Shown here: positions 1 through 5,669 of the stretch, piece by piece
Layout of the letters: each line of letters begins with the position of its first letter
Position numbering within the stretch: position 1 is the first letter of the stretch
Assembly (NCBI GenBank): GCA_913776795.1
Contig: CAJYRH010000296.1
Span: 1 to 5,669 of the forward strand
Length of the DNA: 5,669 nt
Direction of reading: 5' to 3'
DNA from: an uncultured Pseudorhodoferax sp.
GTDB lineage: Bacteria > Pseudomonadota > Gammaproteobacteria > Burkholderiales > Burkholderiaceae
Made by a program: the position numbers and the translations under genes
The notes under the pieces: generated by a model
Seen by the model: the letters and a program-made list of their open reading frames with translations, nothing else
Told to the model about the DNA's origin: nothing
The model's database searches: none

Positions 1-1140
1 TATGCGAACAACCACCTGGAATTGGTGGCGCGCTCGATCGCCTACTCGGTCGAGGCGGCGGTGGTGTTCAACGACCGCGTGGCCATCATGGAGCAGCTGG
101 CGGCGATCGCCCAGCGCGAATCGCTGCGCGAGGCCGAATTGCGCGACCCGGAGGGCCGCGTGATGGCGCGCTATGTCCATCCCGATGGGCAGCGCGCCCG
201 CGCCCTGCTGGAAGAGGCTGGCGAGCCGCTGGGCCGCCTGCTGATGCCGTCGCCGACCGTGGCCCCCGTGCTGGACCGCGGCCGCACGATCGGCGAAGTC
301 CGGCTGCGCGGCGACGGCGCTGTGTTCTCCCGCTTCCTGGCCACCGCCGCGGCAGGCATCGCGCTGTGTCTGGTGCTGGCCTGGCTGGGTCTGCGCGTGC
401 TGTCGCGCCGCATCCAGCGCGACATCGTGGAGCCGGTGCAGGCCCTGATCGCCATGACGCACCAGGCCCGCGCCCAGCGCGGCAGCATGCAGCGCGCGCC
501 GGCCTCGCAGATCGCGGAGTTCCACGCGCTGGGCGAGGACTTCAACGCCCTGCTGGTGGAGATCGAGACGCAGCAGGCCCAGCTGGCGCAGGAGAACCGC
601 TCGCTCACGCACCTTGCCAACCACGACAGCCTGACCGGCCTATACAACCGCGCCTACTTCAGCCGCCGCCTGGCCCGCATCCTGCAAGATGCCCTGGCCG
701 AGGGCAGCCACATCGCCGTGCTGTACATGGACAACGACCACTTCAAGCAGACCAACGACCGCTACGGCCATGCCGTCGGCGACCTGCTGCTGACCGAGGT
801 GGCGGCGCGCATCCGTGCGCAGCTGCGCGAAGGCGACACCGTCGCGCGCCTGGGTGGCGACGAGTTCGCGGTGCTGCTGGCGCCTGTGCACCAGCCGCAG
901 GATGCGCTGCGCATCGCCGACAAGATCAACGCCGCCGTGGCGCTGCCGCTGTCCGACCGCCACGAGCGCATCGTGCCCTCGGTGAGCATCGGCATTGCGC
1001 TGTACCCCGAACATGGCCACACCGCCGACGCGCTGCTGCGTGCAGCCGACCGTGCCATGTACGACGCCAAGAAGCGCGGGGGCGGCACCAGCCGCCTGTT
1101 CGAAGGCACCCTTGTCGTGAGCGACGTTTCGGAGTTGTGA
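1..1140 (+). CDS. yfiN: Membrane diguanylate cyclase, YfiN/DgcN-like (5' partial)
   Basis: Makes cyclic di-GMP from two GTP at the inner membrane and is probably gated by a periplasmic sensor domain. The frame is open from base 1 with no convincing start, so the first transmembrane helix and part of the sensor are missing; 379 residues are visible. In order (visible numbering) there is a CHASE8-like periplasmic segment (about 1-105, with SIAYSVEAAVVF), a transmembrane helix (about 112-131, FLATAAAGIALCLVLAWLGL), a HAMP region with the typical EPVQAL turn and a coiled-coil connector (about 132-200), then a GGDEF domain opening with NHDSLTGLYNR. The catalytic motif is an intact GGDEF at 853-867. 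A product-inhibition I-site, RxxD (REGD, 826-837), lies five residues before it, as is standard. No EAL domain follows. The cyclase call is firm. The yfiN name rests on the CHASE8-HAMP-GGDEF order plus the yfiB-like gene directly downstream. Confidence 0.9.
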   Translation, partial: YANNHLELVARSIAYSVEAAVVFNDRVAIMEQLAAIAQRESLREAELRDPEGRVMARYVHPDGQRARALLEEAGEPLGRLLMPSPTVAPVLDRGRTIGEVRLRGDGAVFSRFLATAAAGIALCLVLAWLGLRVLSRRIQRDIVEPVQALIAMTHQARAQRGSMQRAPASQIAEFHALGEDFNALLVEIETQQAQLAQENRSLTHLANHDSLTGLYNRAYFSRRLARILQDALAEGSHIAVLYMDNDHFKQTNDRYGHAVGDLLLTEVAARIRAQLREGDTVARLGGDEFAVLLAPVHQPQDALRIADKINAAVALPLSDRHERIVPSVSIGIALYPEHGHTADALLRAADRAMYDAKKRGGGTSRLFEGTLVVSDVSEL

Positions 1141-1664
1141 TGGAAATGCATGGGATCGCCTCCCGCCGAACCTGCCTGCTCGGCGCCGCAGGAGCGTGCG
1201 CGTGGCTGCTGGCCGCCTGCGCTGCGCCGCCGGCCCCGCCCCTTGCGGCACCGCCAACGCCGGTGCCGGGACGCGATGCGCAGCTGCGGTCTCTGGGCTT
1301 TCTCCCGACCGACGACGGTTGGGAGCTCTCCGTTACCGGTCGGCTTCTGTTCGACACAGACGCCGACACGCTGGATGCCGACAGCCAGGCCACGGCCGAG
1401 CGGCTCGGGCGCCAGCTCGCCCAGCTGAAAGTCACGCGCGTGCGGGTCGAGGGCCACACCGACAGCACGGGCAGCGATGCGTACAACCAGGCGCTGTCGC
1501 TGCGGCGTGCCCGCGCCGTCATGCGCGCGATGGTGGCCACAGGGCTGCGCGATGCCGACATCCAGGCCGTCGGCCTGGGCAAGGCCGCGCCGGTGAACGA
1601 CAACCGCACGCCAGAGCAACGCCAGCAGAACCGGCGCGTGGCCATCGTCCTGCCCGCGCACTGA
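1140..1664 (+). CDS. yfiB: YfiB-like OmpA-family outer-membrane lipoprotein
   Basis: A 174-residue lipoprotein that should be anchored in the outer membrane and bind peptidoglycan. In the Pseudomonas Yfi system YfiB captures the periplasmic repressor YfiR and thereby activates the YfiN cyclase. The start at 1140 is preferred over the Met at 1146 because GGAG (1131-1134) lies five bases upstream. The start overlaps the cyclase stop by one base (TGATG), which suggests translational coupling. The signal peptide ends in a lipobox LLAAC with Cys27; Ala at +2 favours the outer membrane. A proline/alanine-rich linker (29-44) follows, then an OmpA-like domain (about 65-172) with GHTD, a YNQALS segment, an RRA motif and the C-terminal NRRVAI. 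Asp108 and Arg123 keep the 15-residue spacing of the diaminopimelate-binding pair in OmpA domains. Leu49, Phe54 and Trp61 line up with the YfiB linker residues L43, F48 and W55 known from activating mutants. A generic Pal-like protein is the alternative, but the neighbour argues for YfiB. Confidence 0.87.
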   Translation: MEMHGIASRRTCLLGAAGACAWLLAACAAPPAPPLAAPPTPVPGRDAQLRSLGFLPTDDGWELSVTGRLLFDTDADTLDADSQATAERLGRQLAQLKVTRVRVEGHTDSTGSDAYNQALSLRRARAVMRAMVATGLRDADIQAVGLGKAAPVNDNRTPEQRQQNRRVAIVLPAH

Positions 1665-1681
1665 CCGGCTGTCAGCGCGCG
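1655..1681. repeat. Hairpin spanning the convergent yfiB/yggS stop codons
   Basis: Inverted repeat: outer arms CGCGC (1655-1659) and GCGCG (1677-1681), one opposed pair A1660/C1676, inner arms CTGAC (1661-1665) and GTCAG (1671-1675), and a five-base loop CGGCT. The opposed pair is an A-C mismatch in the plus-strand RNA but a G-U wobble in the minus-strand RNA, so the yggS transcript would form an unbroken 11-pair stem. Both genes' TGA stops lie in the inner arms. No T-run follows on either side, so this is not a classical intrinsic terminator. It could slow polymerase or protect the 3' ends of both messages; that role is inference. Confidence 0.45.
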
Positions 1682-2385
1682 CCGAAGATCGCCGTGCCCA
1701 CCCGCACCAACGTGCTGCCGGCATCGATGGCGGCCTCCAGATCGGCCGTCATGCCCATGGACAAGGTATCGAACGCCGCACCGCCCACGCCTGCCGCGCG
1801 CACCTGATCGAACAGCGCGCGTGCCCGTGCGTGCACGGCCCGCTGCGCGTCGAAGCCGCCATGGGGCTCGGGGATGGTCATCAGCCCGCGCAGCACCAGG
1901 CGCGGCAGCGCTGCCACGGCACGCGCCAGCGCCAGCGTCTCCTCGGGCGCCACGCCGGACTTGCTGGCCCCGCCGTCGATGTTGACCTGGATGCAGACCT
2001 GCAGCGGCGCCAGCTCCGCCGGCCGCTGCTCGGCCAGCCGCTCGGCGATCTTGAGCCGGTCCACGCTGTGCACCCAATCGAAGCTGGCCGCGACCACGCG
2101 CGTCTTGTTGCTCTGCAGCGGGCCGATCAGGTGCCACGCCACCTGCGCGGGGCGCCCGCCCTCGGCCTCCCAGGCCCGCAGCGCCTCGATCTTCTGCACG
2201 CCTTCCTGCACATAGTTCTCGCCGAACGCGGCCTGGCCGGCCGCCATGGCCTCCAGCACGCTGGCCAGGGGCATGGTCTTGGACACCGCCAGCAGCTGCA
2301 CGCTGTCCGCGGTCCGCCCGGCGCGCGCGCAAGCTGTCGCGATGCGGTCACGCACCTGCTGGAGATTGTTACGTATGCTCGTCAT
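1672..2385 (-). CDS. yggS: YggS/PLPBP family pyridoxal-phosphate homeostasis protein
   Basis: A 237-residue cytosolic PLP-binding protein of the YggS/PROSC family. These proteins have a single alanine-racemase-like TIM barrel, no established catalytic reaction, and affect vitamin B6 and amino/keto acid balance. The PLP lysine is Lys36 in AVSKT, the same position as in E. coli YggS. Other family motifs are FGENYVQE (54-61), WHLIGPLQSNK (84-94), LSMGMTADLEAAI (208-220) and the terminal phosphate-binding segment GSTLVRVGTAIFGAR (223-237). The length is normal and no motif is missing. The ATG at 2383-2385 gives the usual N-terminus, although the purine run upstream is a poor ribosome site. It is divergent from pilT across 41 bp, as in Pseudomonas, and its stop lies seven bases from that of the converging yfiB. 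The link to pili is positional; no functional role in retraction is implied. Confidence 0.95.
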   Translation of the reverse strand: MTSIRNNLQQVRDRIATACARAGRTADSVQLLAVSKTMPLASVLEAMAAGQAAFGENYVQEGVQKIEALRAWEAEGGRPAQVAWHLIGPLQSNKTRVVAASFDWVHSVDRLKIAERLAEQRPAELAPLQVCIQVNIDGGASKSGVAPEETLALARAVAALPRLVLRGLMTIPEPHGGFDAQRAVHARARALFDQVRAAGVGGAAFDTLSMGMTADLEAAIDAGSTLVRVGTAIFGAR

Positions 2386-2426
2386 AATTCGTTAAGCAAG
2401 AGTACCAAATCCACCCAAGGATTCCT
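2366..2426. promoter_or_regulatory. Candidate divergent promoter region of yggS and pilT
   Basis: The gap between the two start codons is only 41 bp (2386-2426), so the control elements must lie in it or run into the gene ends. About 2366-2410 is the most AT-rich stretch in the window. Towards pilT, CATAAT (2383-2388) matches five of six bases of a sigma-70 -10 box and overlaps the yggS start codon. No good -35 box lies 16-18 bp upstream; the nearest, TTGTTA at 2366-2371, is too close at 11 bp. Towards yggS, an extended -10-like TGGTACTCT (minus strand, 2399-2407) is weak. Position is the main argument; the exact boxes are uncertain. Confidence 0.35.
2416..2421 (+). promoter_or_regulatory. 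Ribosome binding site supporting the GTG start of pilT
   Basis: CAAGGA lies directly upstream of the GTG at 2427, with six bases between AAGG and the start codon. It is the only well-placed purine-rich site here. It supports the GTG start, which also yields the typical PilT N-terminus MDITQLLAF. Confidence 0.6.
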
Positions 2427-3470
2427 GTGGACATCACCCAGCTGCTGGCCTTCACGGTCAAGAACAAGGCTTCGGACCTGCACCTCTCGGCCGGCCTGCC
2501 GCCAATGATCCGCGTGCATGGCGACGTGCGCCGCATCAATGTCGATCCGCTGGACCACAAGACGGTGCATGGCATGGTGTACGACATCATGAGCGACAGC
2601 CAGCGCAAGCACTTCGAGGAGTTCCTGGAGATCGACTTCTCGTTCGAGATCGAGGGCCTGTCGCGTTTCCGGGTCAACGCCTTCAACCACAACCGCGGCG
2701 CTGGCGCCGTGCTGCGGACCATCCCCTCCAAGATCCTGACGCTGGAGCAGCTCAACGCACCGCGCATCTTCGGCGAACTGGCGCTCAAGCCGCGCGGGCT
2801 GGTGCTGGTGACCGGGCCCACGGGCTCGGGCAAGTCCACCACGCTGGCCGGCATGGTGAACCATCTCAACGAGAGCGAGTACGGCCACGTGCTGACGATC
2901 GAGGACCCGATCGAGTTCGTGCACGAGTCCAAGAAGTGCCTGGTCAACCAGCGCGAGGTCGGGCCGCACACGCTGTCGTTCGCCGCGGCGCTGCGCTCGG
3001 CGCTCCGCGAGGACCCGGACGCGATCCTGGTCGGCGAACTGCGCGACCTGGAAACCATCCGGCTGGCAATGACCGCGGCCGAGACCGGCCACCTGGTGTT
3101 CGGCACGCTGCACACCTCGAGCGCGGCCAAGACCATCGACCGCATCATCGACGTGTTCCCGGCCGAGGAGAAGGAGATGGTGCGCGCCATGCTGTCCGAA
3201 TCCCTGCAGGCCGTGATCTCGCAGACCCTGTGCAAGACCAAGGACGGCCAGGGCCGCGTGGCGGCGCACGAGATCATGCTGGGCACACCGGCCATCCGCA
3301 ACCTGATCCGCGAGGCCAAGGTGGCGCAGATGTACTCGACCATCCAGACCGGCCAGAACATGGGCATGCAGACGCTGGACCAGTGCCTGGTCGACCTGGT
3401 GCGGCGCGGGGCCATCAGCCCCGCCGAAGCGCGCAGCAAGGCCAAGACCCCCGAGAATTTCCCAGGCTGA
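2427..3470 (+). CDS. pilT: Type IV pilus retraction ATPase PilT
   Basis: Hexameric cytoplasmic ATPase that drives depolymerisation and retraction of type IV pili, powering twitching motility, surface sensing and often DNA uptake. The protein has 347 residues, the usual length, from a GTG start. The N-terminal PAS-like domain (about 1-110) begins with SDLHLSAGLPP. The RecA-like domain has Walker A GPTGSGKS (130-137, Lys136), the Asp box LTIEDPIE (156-163), Walker B AILVGELRD (199-207, catalytic Glu204), and a His box with His222 and His229. The PilT hallmark AIRNLIRE (289-296), needed for retraction in P. aeruginosa PilT, is intact and separates it from PilB and PilU. Residue numbers of the key sites match those of P. 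aeruginosa PilT. It is divergent from yggS and followed by pilU after 83 bp. No key residue is missing, so it should be active. Confidence 0.97.
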   Translation: MDITQLLAFTVKNKASDLHLSAGLPPMIRVHGDVRRINVDPLDHKTVHGMVYDIMSDSQRKHFEEFLEIDFSFEIEGLSRFRVNAFNHNRGAGAVLRTIPSKILTLEQLNAPRIFGELALKPRGLVLVTGPTGSGKSTTLAGMVNHLNESEYGHVLTIEDPIEFVHESKKCLVNQREVGPHTLSFAAALRSALREDPDAILVGELRDLETIRLAMTAAETGHLVFGTLHTSSAAKTIDRIIDVFPAEEKEMVRAMLSESLQAVISQTLCKTKDGQGRVAAHEIMLGTPAIRNLIREAKVAQMYSTIQTGQNMGMQTLDQCLVDLVRRGAISPAEARSKAKTPENFPG

Positions 3471-3553
3471 CCGGGCTCGGGGCTGTTCCGCCTCGATGCG
3501 CGGGCCAGCCTCGCACCGCCTGTCCCTTTGACTTACACCCCTCTGGAGCCACC

Positions 3554-4690
3554 ATGGAACGCGATCAGGCCAGCCAGTTCATCACCGACCTGCTGAAACT
3601 CATGGTCAGCCGCGGCGGCAGCGACCTGTTCATCACGGCCGACTTCCCGCCTGCCATCAAGGTGGACGGCAAGGTGGTCAAGATCTCGCAGCAGCCGCTG
3701 TCGCCCCAGCACACGCTGGCGCTCACGCGGGCGCTGATGAACGACCGGCAGACGGCCGAGTTCGAACGCACGCGCGAATGCAACTTCGCCATCTCGCCGG
3801 CCGGCTACGGGCGCTTCCGCGTCAATGCCTTCCTGCAGCAGAGCCGCGTGGGCATGGTGCTGCGCACCATCCCGACCACGCCGCCCACCATCGACGGCCT
3901 GAACCTGCCGCAGGTGCTCAAGGAAGTCACCATGACCAAGCGCGGCCTGGTGATCGTGGTGGGCGCCACCGGCTCGGGCAAGTCGACCACCCTGGCCGGC
4001 ATGCTCGACTGGCGCAACGAGAACACGCAGGGCCACATCGTGACGGTGGAAGACCCGATCGAGTTCGTGCATCCGCACAAGAACTGCGTCGTGACCCAGC
4101 GCGAGATCGGCATCGATACCGACAGCTGGGAGTCGGCGCTCAAGAACGCGCTGCGCCAGGCACCCGACGTGATCCTGATGGGCGAGATCCGGGACCGGAC
4201 CGCCATGGAAAACGCCATCGTGTTCTCCGAGACCGGCCACCTCTGCCTGGCCACCATGCATGCCAACAACGCCAACCAGGCGCTGGACCGCATCATCAAC
4301 TTCTTCCCGGACGACCGGCGCGAGCAGCTGCTGATGGACCTGTCGCTCAACCTGCGCTCGATGATCTCGCAGCGGCTGATCCCCACCGAGGACGGCCGCG
4401 GACGCGTGGCTGCGGTGGAGGTCATGCTCAACACGCCCCTGATCGCCGACATGGTGTTCAAGGGCCAGGTGGGCGAGATGAAGGAGGTCATGCGCAAGAG
4501 CCGCAACCTGGGCATGCAGACCTTCGACCAGGCGCTGTTCGACCTGTTCGAGCAGTACGCCATCTCGTACGAGGACGCGCTGCGCAACGCCGACTCCACC
4601 AACGACCTGCGCCTGCAGATCAAGCTGCACAGCCAGCGCGCCCGCACGCGCGACCTGAGCGCCGGCACCGAGCACCTGACGGTGACGTGA
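3554..4690 (+). CDS. pilU: Type IV pilus accessory retraction ATPase PilU
   Basis: A paralogue of PilT that works with it to increase retraction force; in other bacteria PilU retracts pili only when PilT protein is present. The protein has 378 residues. The start at 3554 has GGAG (3545-3548) five bases upstream and gives the typical N-terminus MERDQASQFITDLL; the frame stays open far upstream, but that part lies inside pilT. The N-domain contains SDLFITADFPPAIKVDG (23-39). Walker A is GATGSGKS (137-144, Lys143), the Asp box VTVEDPIE (163-170), Walker B VILMGEIRD (206-214, Glu211), with His229 and His236 in the His box. AIRNLIRE is absent; the equivalent region reads PLIADMVFKGQVGEMKEVM, as expected for PilU. 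A charged C-terminal extension of about 30 residues goes beyond PilT. The 83-bp gap after pilT shows no terminator or convincing promoter, so co-transcription is likely. Confidence 0.96.
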   Translation: MERDQASQFITDLLKLMVSRGGSDLFITADFPPAIKVDGKVVKISQQPLSPQHTLALTRALMNDRQTAEFERTRECNFAISPAGYGRFRVNAFLQQSRVGMVLRTIPTTPPTIDGLNLPQVLKEVTMTKRGLVIVVGATGSGKSTTLAGMLDWRNENTQGHIVTVEDPIEFVHPHKNCVVTQREIGIDTDSWESALKNALRQAPDVILMGEIRDRTAMENAIVFSETGHLCLATMHANNANQALDRIINFFPDDRREQLLMDLSLNLRSMISQRLIPTEDGRGRVAAVEVMLNTPLIADMVFKGQVGEMKEVMRKSRNLGMQTFDQALFDLFEQYAISYEDALRNADSTNDLRLQIKLHSQRARTRDLSAGTEHLTVT

Positions 4691-4691
4691 A

Positions 4692-4721
4692 GGCGGCGTG
4701 CCGCCCCGCTAAGCTAGCGGG
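4692..4721 (+). repeat. Two adjacent inverted repeats before the dehydrogenase start
   Basis: The 31-bp gap after pilU is almost filled by two perfect inverted repeats that share base 4705. The first is GGCGGC (4692-4697), GT, GCCGCC (4700-4705). The second is CCCGCT (4705-4710), loop AAGCT, AGCGGG (4716-4721), ending directly against the ATG at 4722. Neither is followed by a T-run, so they do not form a standard terminator. The second would hide the start region if transcribed. Alternatively TAAGCT (4710-4715) could act as a weak -10 box, placing transcription initiation at or next to the ATG. Confidence 0.4.
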
Positions 4722-5651
4722 ATGAGCAGCACCCCCTCCCCTTCCTTCCACCCCAAGTCCTACGCCGCCGTCCCGGCGCGCCACGTCGCCTTCCTGGGCC
4801 TGGGCGTCATGGGCTACCCCATGGCCGCCCACCTGGCCGCCGCCGGCCACCGCGTGACCGTCTACAACCGCAGCGCCGCCAAGGCCGCCGCCTGGCTGCA
4901 GGAATTCGGCACCGCCGGCGGCCATGCCTCGGCGCCCACGCCGCGCGAGGCCGCCGCCGGGGCGGACATCGTGTTCTGCTGCGTCGGCAACGACGACGAC
5001 CTGCGCTCGGTGGTGCTGGGCGACGCCGGCGCCCTGGCCGGCATGAAGCCGGGCGCCGTCTTCGTGGACCACACCACCGCCTCGGCCGAGGTGGCGCGCG
5101 AGCTCGCCGCCGCCGCGTCCGCGAAGGGCCTGCACTTCATCGACGCGCCGGTTTCCGGCGGCCAGGCCGGCGCCCAGAACGGCCTGCTGACCGTGATGTG
5201 CGGCGGCGACGCAGCGGTATTCGCCCAGGTCGAGCCGACCATCGGCGTCTTCGCGCGCGCGGTGACGCTGCTGGGCGACAGCGGTGCCGGGCAGCTGGCC
5301 AAGATGGTCAACCAGATCTGCATCGCCGGCCTGGTGCAGGGCTTGGCCGAAGCCATCGCCTTCGGCCAGCGCGCGGGGCTGGACATGGAGAAGGTGCTGG
5401 ACGTGATCGGCAAGGGCGCCGCGCAGAGCTGGCAGATGGACAACCGCGGCAAGACCATGGTGGCCGGCCGCTTCGACTTCGGCTTTGCCGTGGACTGGAT
5501 GCGCAAGGACCTGGGCCTGGTGCTGGACGAGGCCAAGCGCAACGGCGCGCGCCTGCCGGTGACGGCGCTGGTGGACCAGTTCTATGCCGACGTGCAGCAG
5601 GCCGGCGGCGCGCGGTGGGACACGTCCAGCCTGATTACAAGGTTGAAGTAA
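4722..5651 (+). CDS. NAD(P)-dependent beta-hydroxyacid dehydrogenase (HIBADH/GarR family)
   Basis: A 309-residue cytosolic oxidoreductase of the 3-hydroxyisobutyrate/tartronate-semialdehyde family, which interconverts beta-hydroxyacids and semialdehydes with NAD(H) or NADP(H). The exact substrate cannot be read from the sequence. The Rossmann glycine motif is GLGVMG (26-31), and the second strand ends VYNRS (47-51); the Asn-Arg pair instead of an acidic residue hints at NADP preference. The substrate signature is DAPVSGGQAGAQNG (141-154). The catalytic Lys194 is in GAGQLAKMVNQ; the Asn-Gln after it resembles tartronate semialdehyde reductase, whereas classical HIBADH has Asn-Asn. The all-alpha C-domain includes VDWMRKDL (257-264) with the conserved Lys262. 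About 20 extra N-terminal residues, rich in Ser and Pro, precede the Rossmann fold. No other ATG, GTG or TTG codon occurs before the glycine motif, so the ATG at 4722 stands, despite lacking a Shine-Dalgarno site. It follows pilU by 31 bp on the same strand. Confidence 0.9.
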   Translation: MSSTPSPSFHPKSYAAVPARHVAFLGLGVMGYPMAAHLAAAGHRVTVYNRSAAKAAAWLQEFGTAGGHASAPTPREAAAGADIVFCCVGNDDDLRSVVLGDAGALAGMKPGAVFVDHTTASAEVARELAAAASAKGLHFIDAPVSGGQAGAQNGLLTVMCGGDAAVFAQVEPTIGVFARAVTLLGDSGAGQLAKMVNQICIAGLVQGLAEAIAFGQRAGLDMEKVLDVIGKGAAQSWQMDNRGKTMVAGRFDFGFAVDWMRKDLGLVLDEAKRNGARLPVTALVDQFYADVQQAGGARWDTSSLITRLK

Positions 5652-5669
5652 GCCCCAGGACTTTGCGAG

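Noticed and set aside
366..1139. Upstream part of the frame that ends in yfiB, suggesting a 432-residue protein
   Set aside because: The first 258 codons overlap the cyclase and translate to Arg/Pro/Ala-rich noise. The lipoprotein signal peptide and ribosome site define the true start at 1140.
926..2332. 468-codon minus-strand open frame crossing the cyclase, yfiB and yggS
   Set aside because: It runs antisense to two well-supported genes and out of frame with yggS, with Arg/Ala/Gly-rich low-complexity translation. It is a GC-bias artefact.
2936..3553. Long open frame in front of pilU, suggesting a 584-residue protein
   Set aside because: It lies out of frame within pilT and then in the intergenic gap, with no domain. 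The ATG at 3554 has a good ribosome site and the typical PilU N-terminus.
3471..3553. Possible separate pilU promoter, from TTGACT at 3528-3533
   Set aside because: It matches five of six bases of a -35 box, but a -10 box at normal spacing would fall on the start codon, where there is none. No intrinsic terminator for pilT was seen either.
3533..4675. 380-codon open frame on the minus strand covering nearly all of pilU
   Set aside because: Its translation is low-complexity, rich in His, Val, Arg and Ala, with no recognisable domain. It is the expected shadow of a high-GC gene whose sense strand is a clear PilU.
4692..4721. Rho-independent terminator after pilU
   Set aside because: Both inverted repeats are GC-rich, but neither is followed by a run of T, and the next gene starts at once.
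5652..5669. Start of a further gene or terminator after the dehydrogenase
   Set aside because: Only 18 bases remain, with no start codon context or inverted repeat to judge.

Overview
The window looks like chromosomal DNA from a high-GC betaproteobacterium, most likely Burkholderiales and possibly Comamonadaceae. This rests on strong G/C bias at third codon positions, long spurious open frames on the opposite strand, and the gene content: a YfiN/YfiB c-di-GMP signalling pair, a YggS-type PLP protein, and tandem pilT-pilU. The family assignment is an inference from gene order and protein style, not from a marker gene. Nothing suggests a mobile element, phage, CRISPR array, tRNA or rRNA, and coding density is very high.

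Layout. Positions 1-1140 (+) hold the C-terminal 379 residues of a membrane diguanylate cyclase of the YfiN/DgcN type; its 5' end lies outside the window. It overlaps by one base an OmpA-type lipoprotein of the YfiB type (1140-1664, +). Seven bases later, converging from the other strand, is a YggS/PLPBP family protein (1672-2385, -). A 41-bp AT-richer gap separates it from the divergent pilT (2427-3470, +). An 83-bp gap leads to pilU (3554-4690, +), and a 31-bp gap with two back-to-back inverted repeats leads to a beta-hydroxyacid dehydrogenase (4722-5651, +). The last 18 bases hold nothing recognisable.

Function. The first two genes fit the Yfi system, in which the outer-membrane lipoprotein YfiB sequesters the periplasmic repressor YfiR and so relieves repression of the cyclase YfiN. 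No yfiR is visible; if present, it should lie just upstream. pilT and pilU encode the paired ATPases that retract type IV pili. The yggS/pilT divergent arrangement is also known from Pseudomonas. The final dehydrogenase appears to be a metabolic enzyme unrelated to pili, although it may receive some readthrough from pilU.

I see no wholly new system. The points most worth checking are the Yfi module next to the retraction motor, the hairpin that contains both stop codons of the convergent pair, and the unusual start region of the dehydrogenase.
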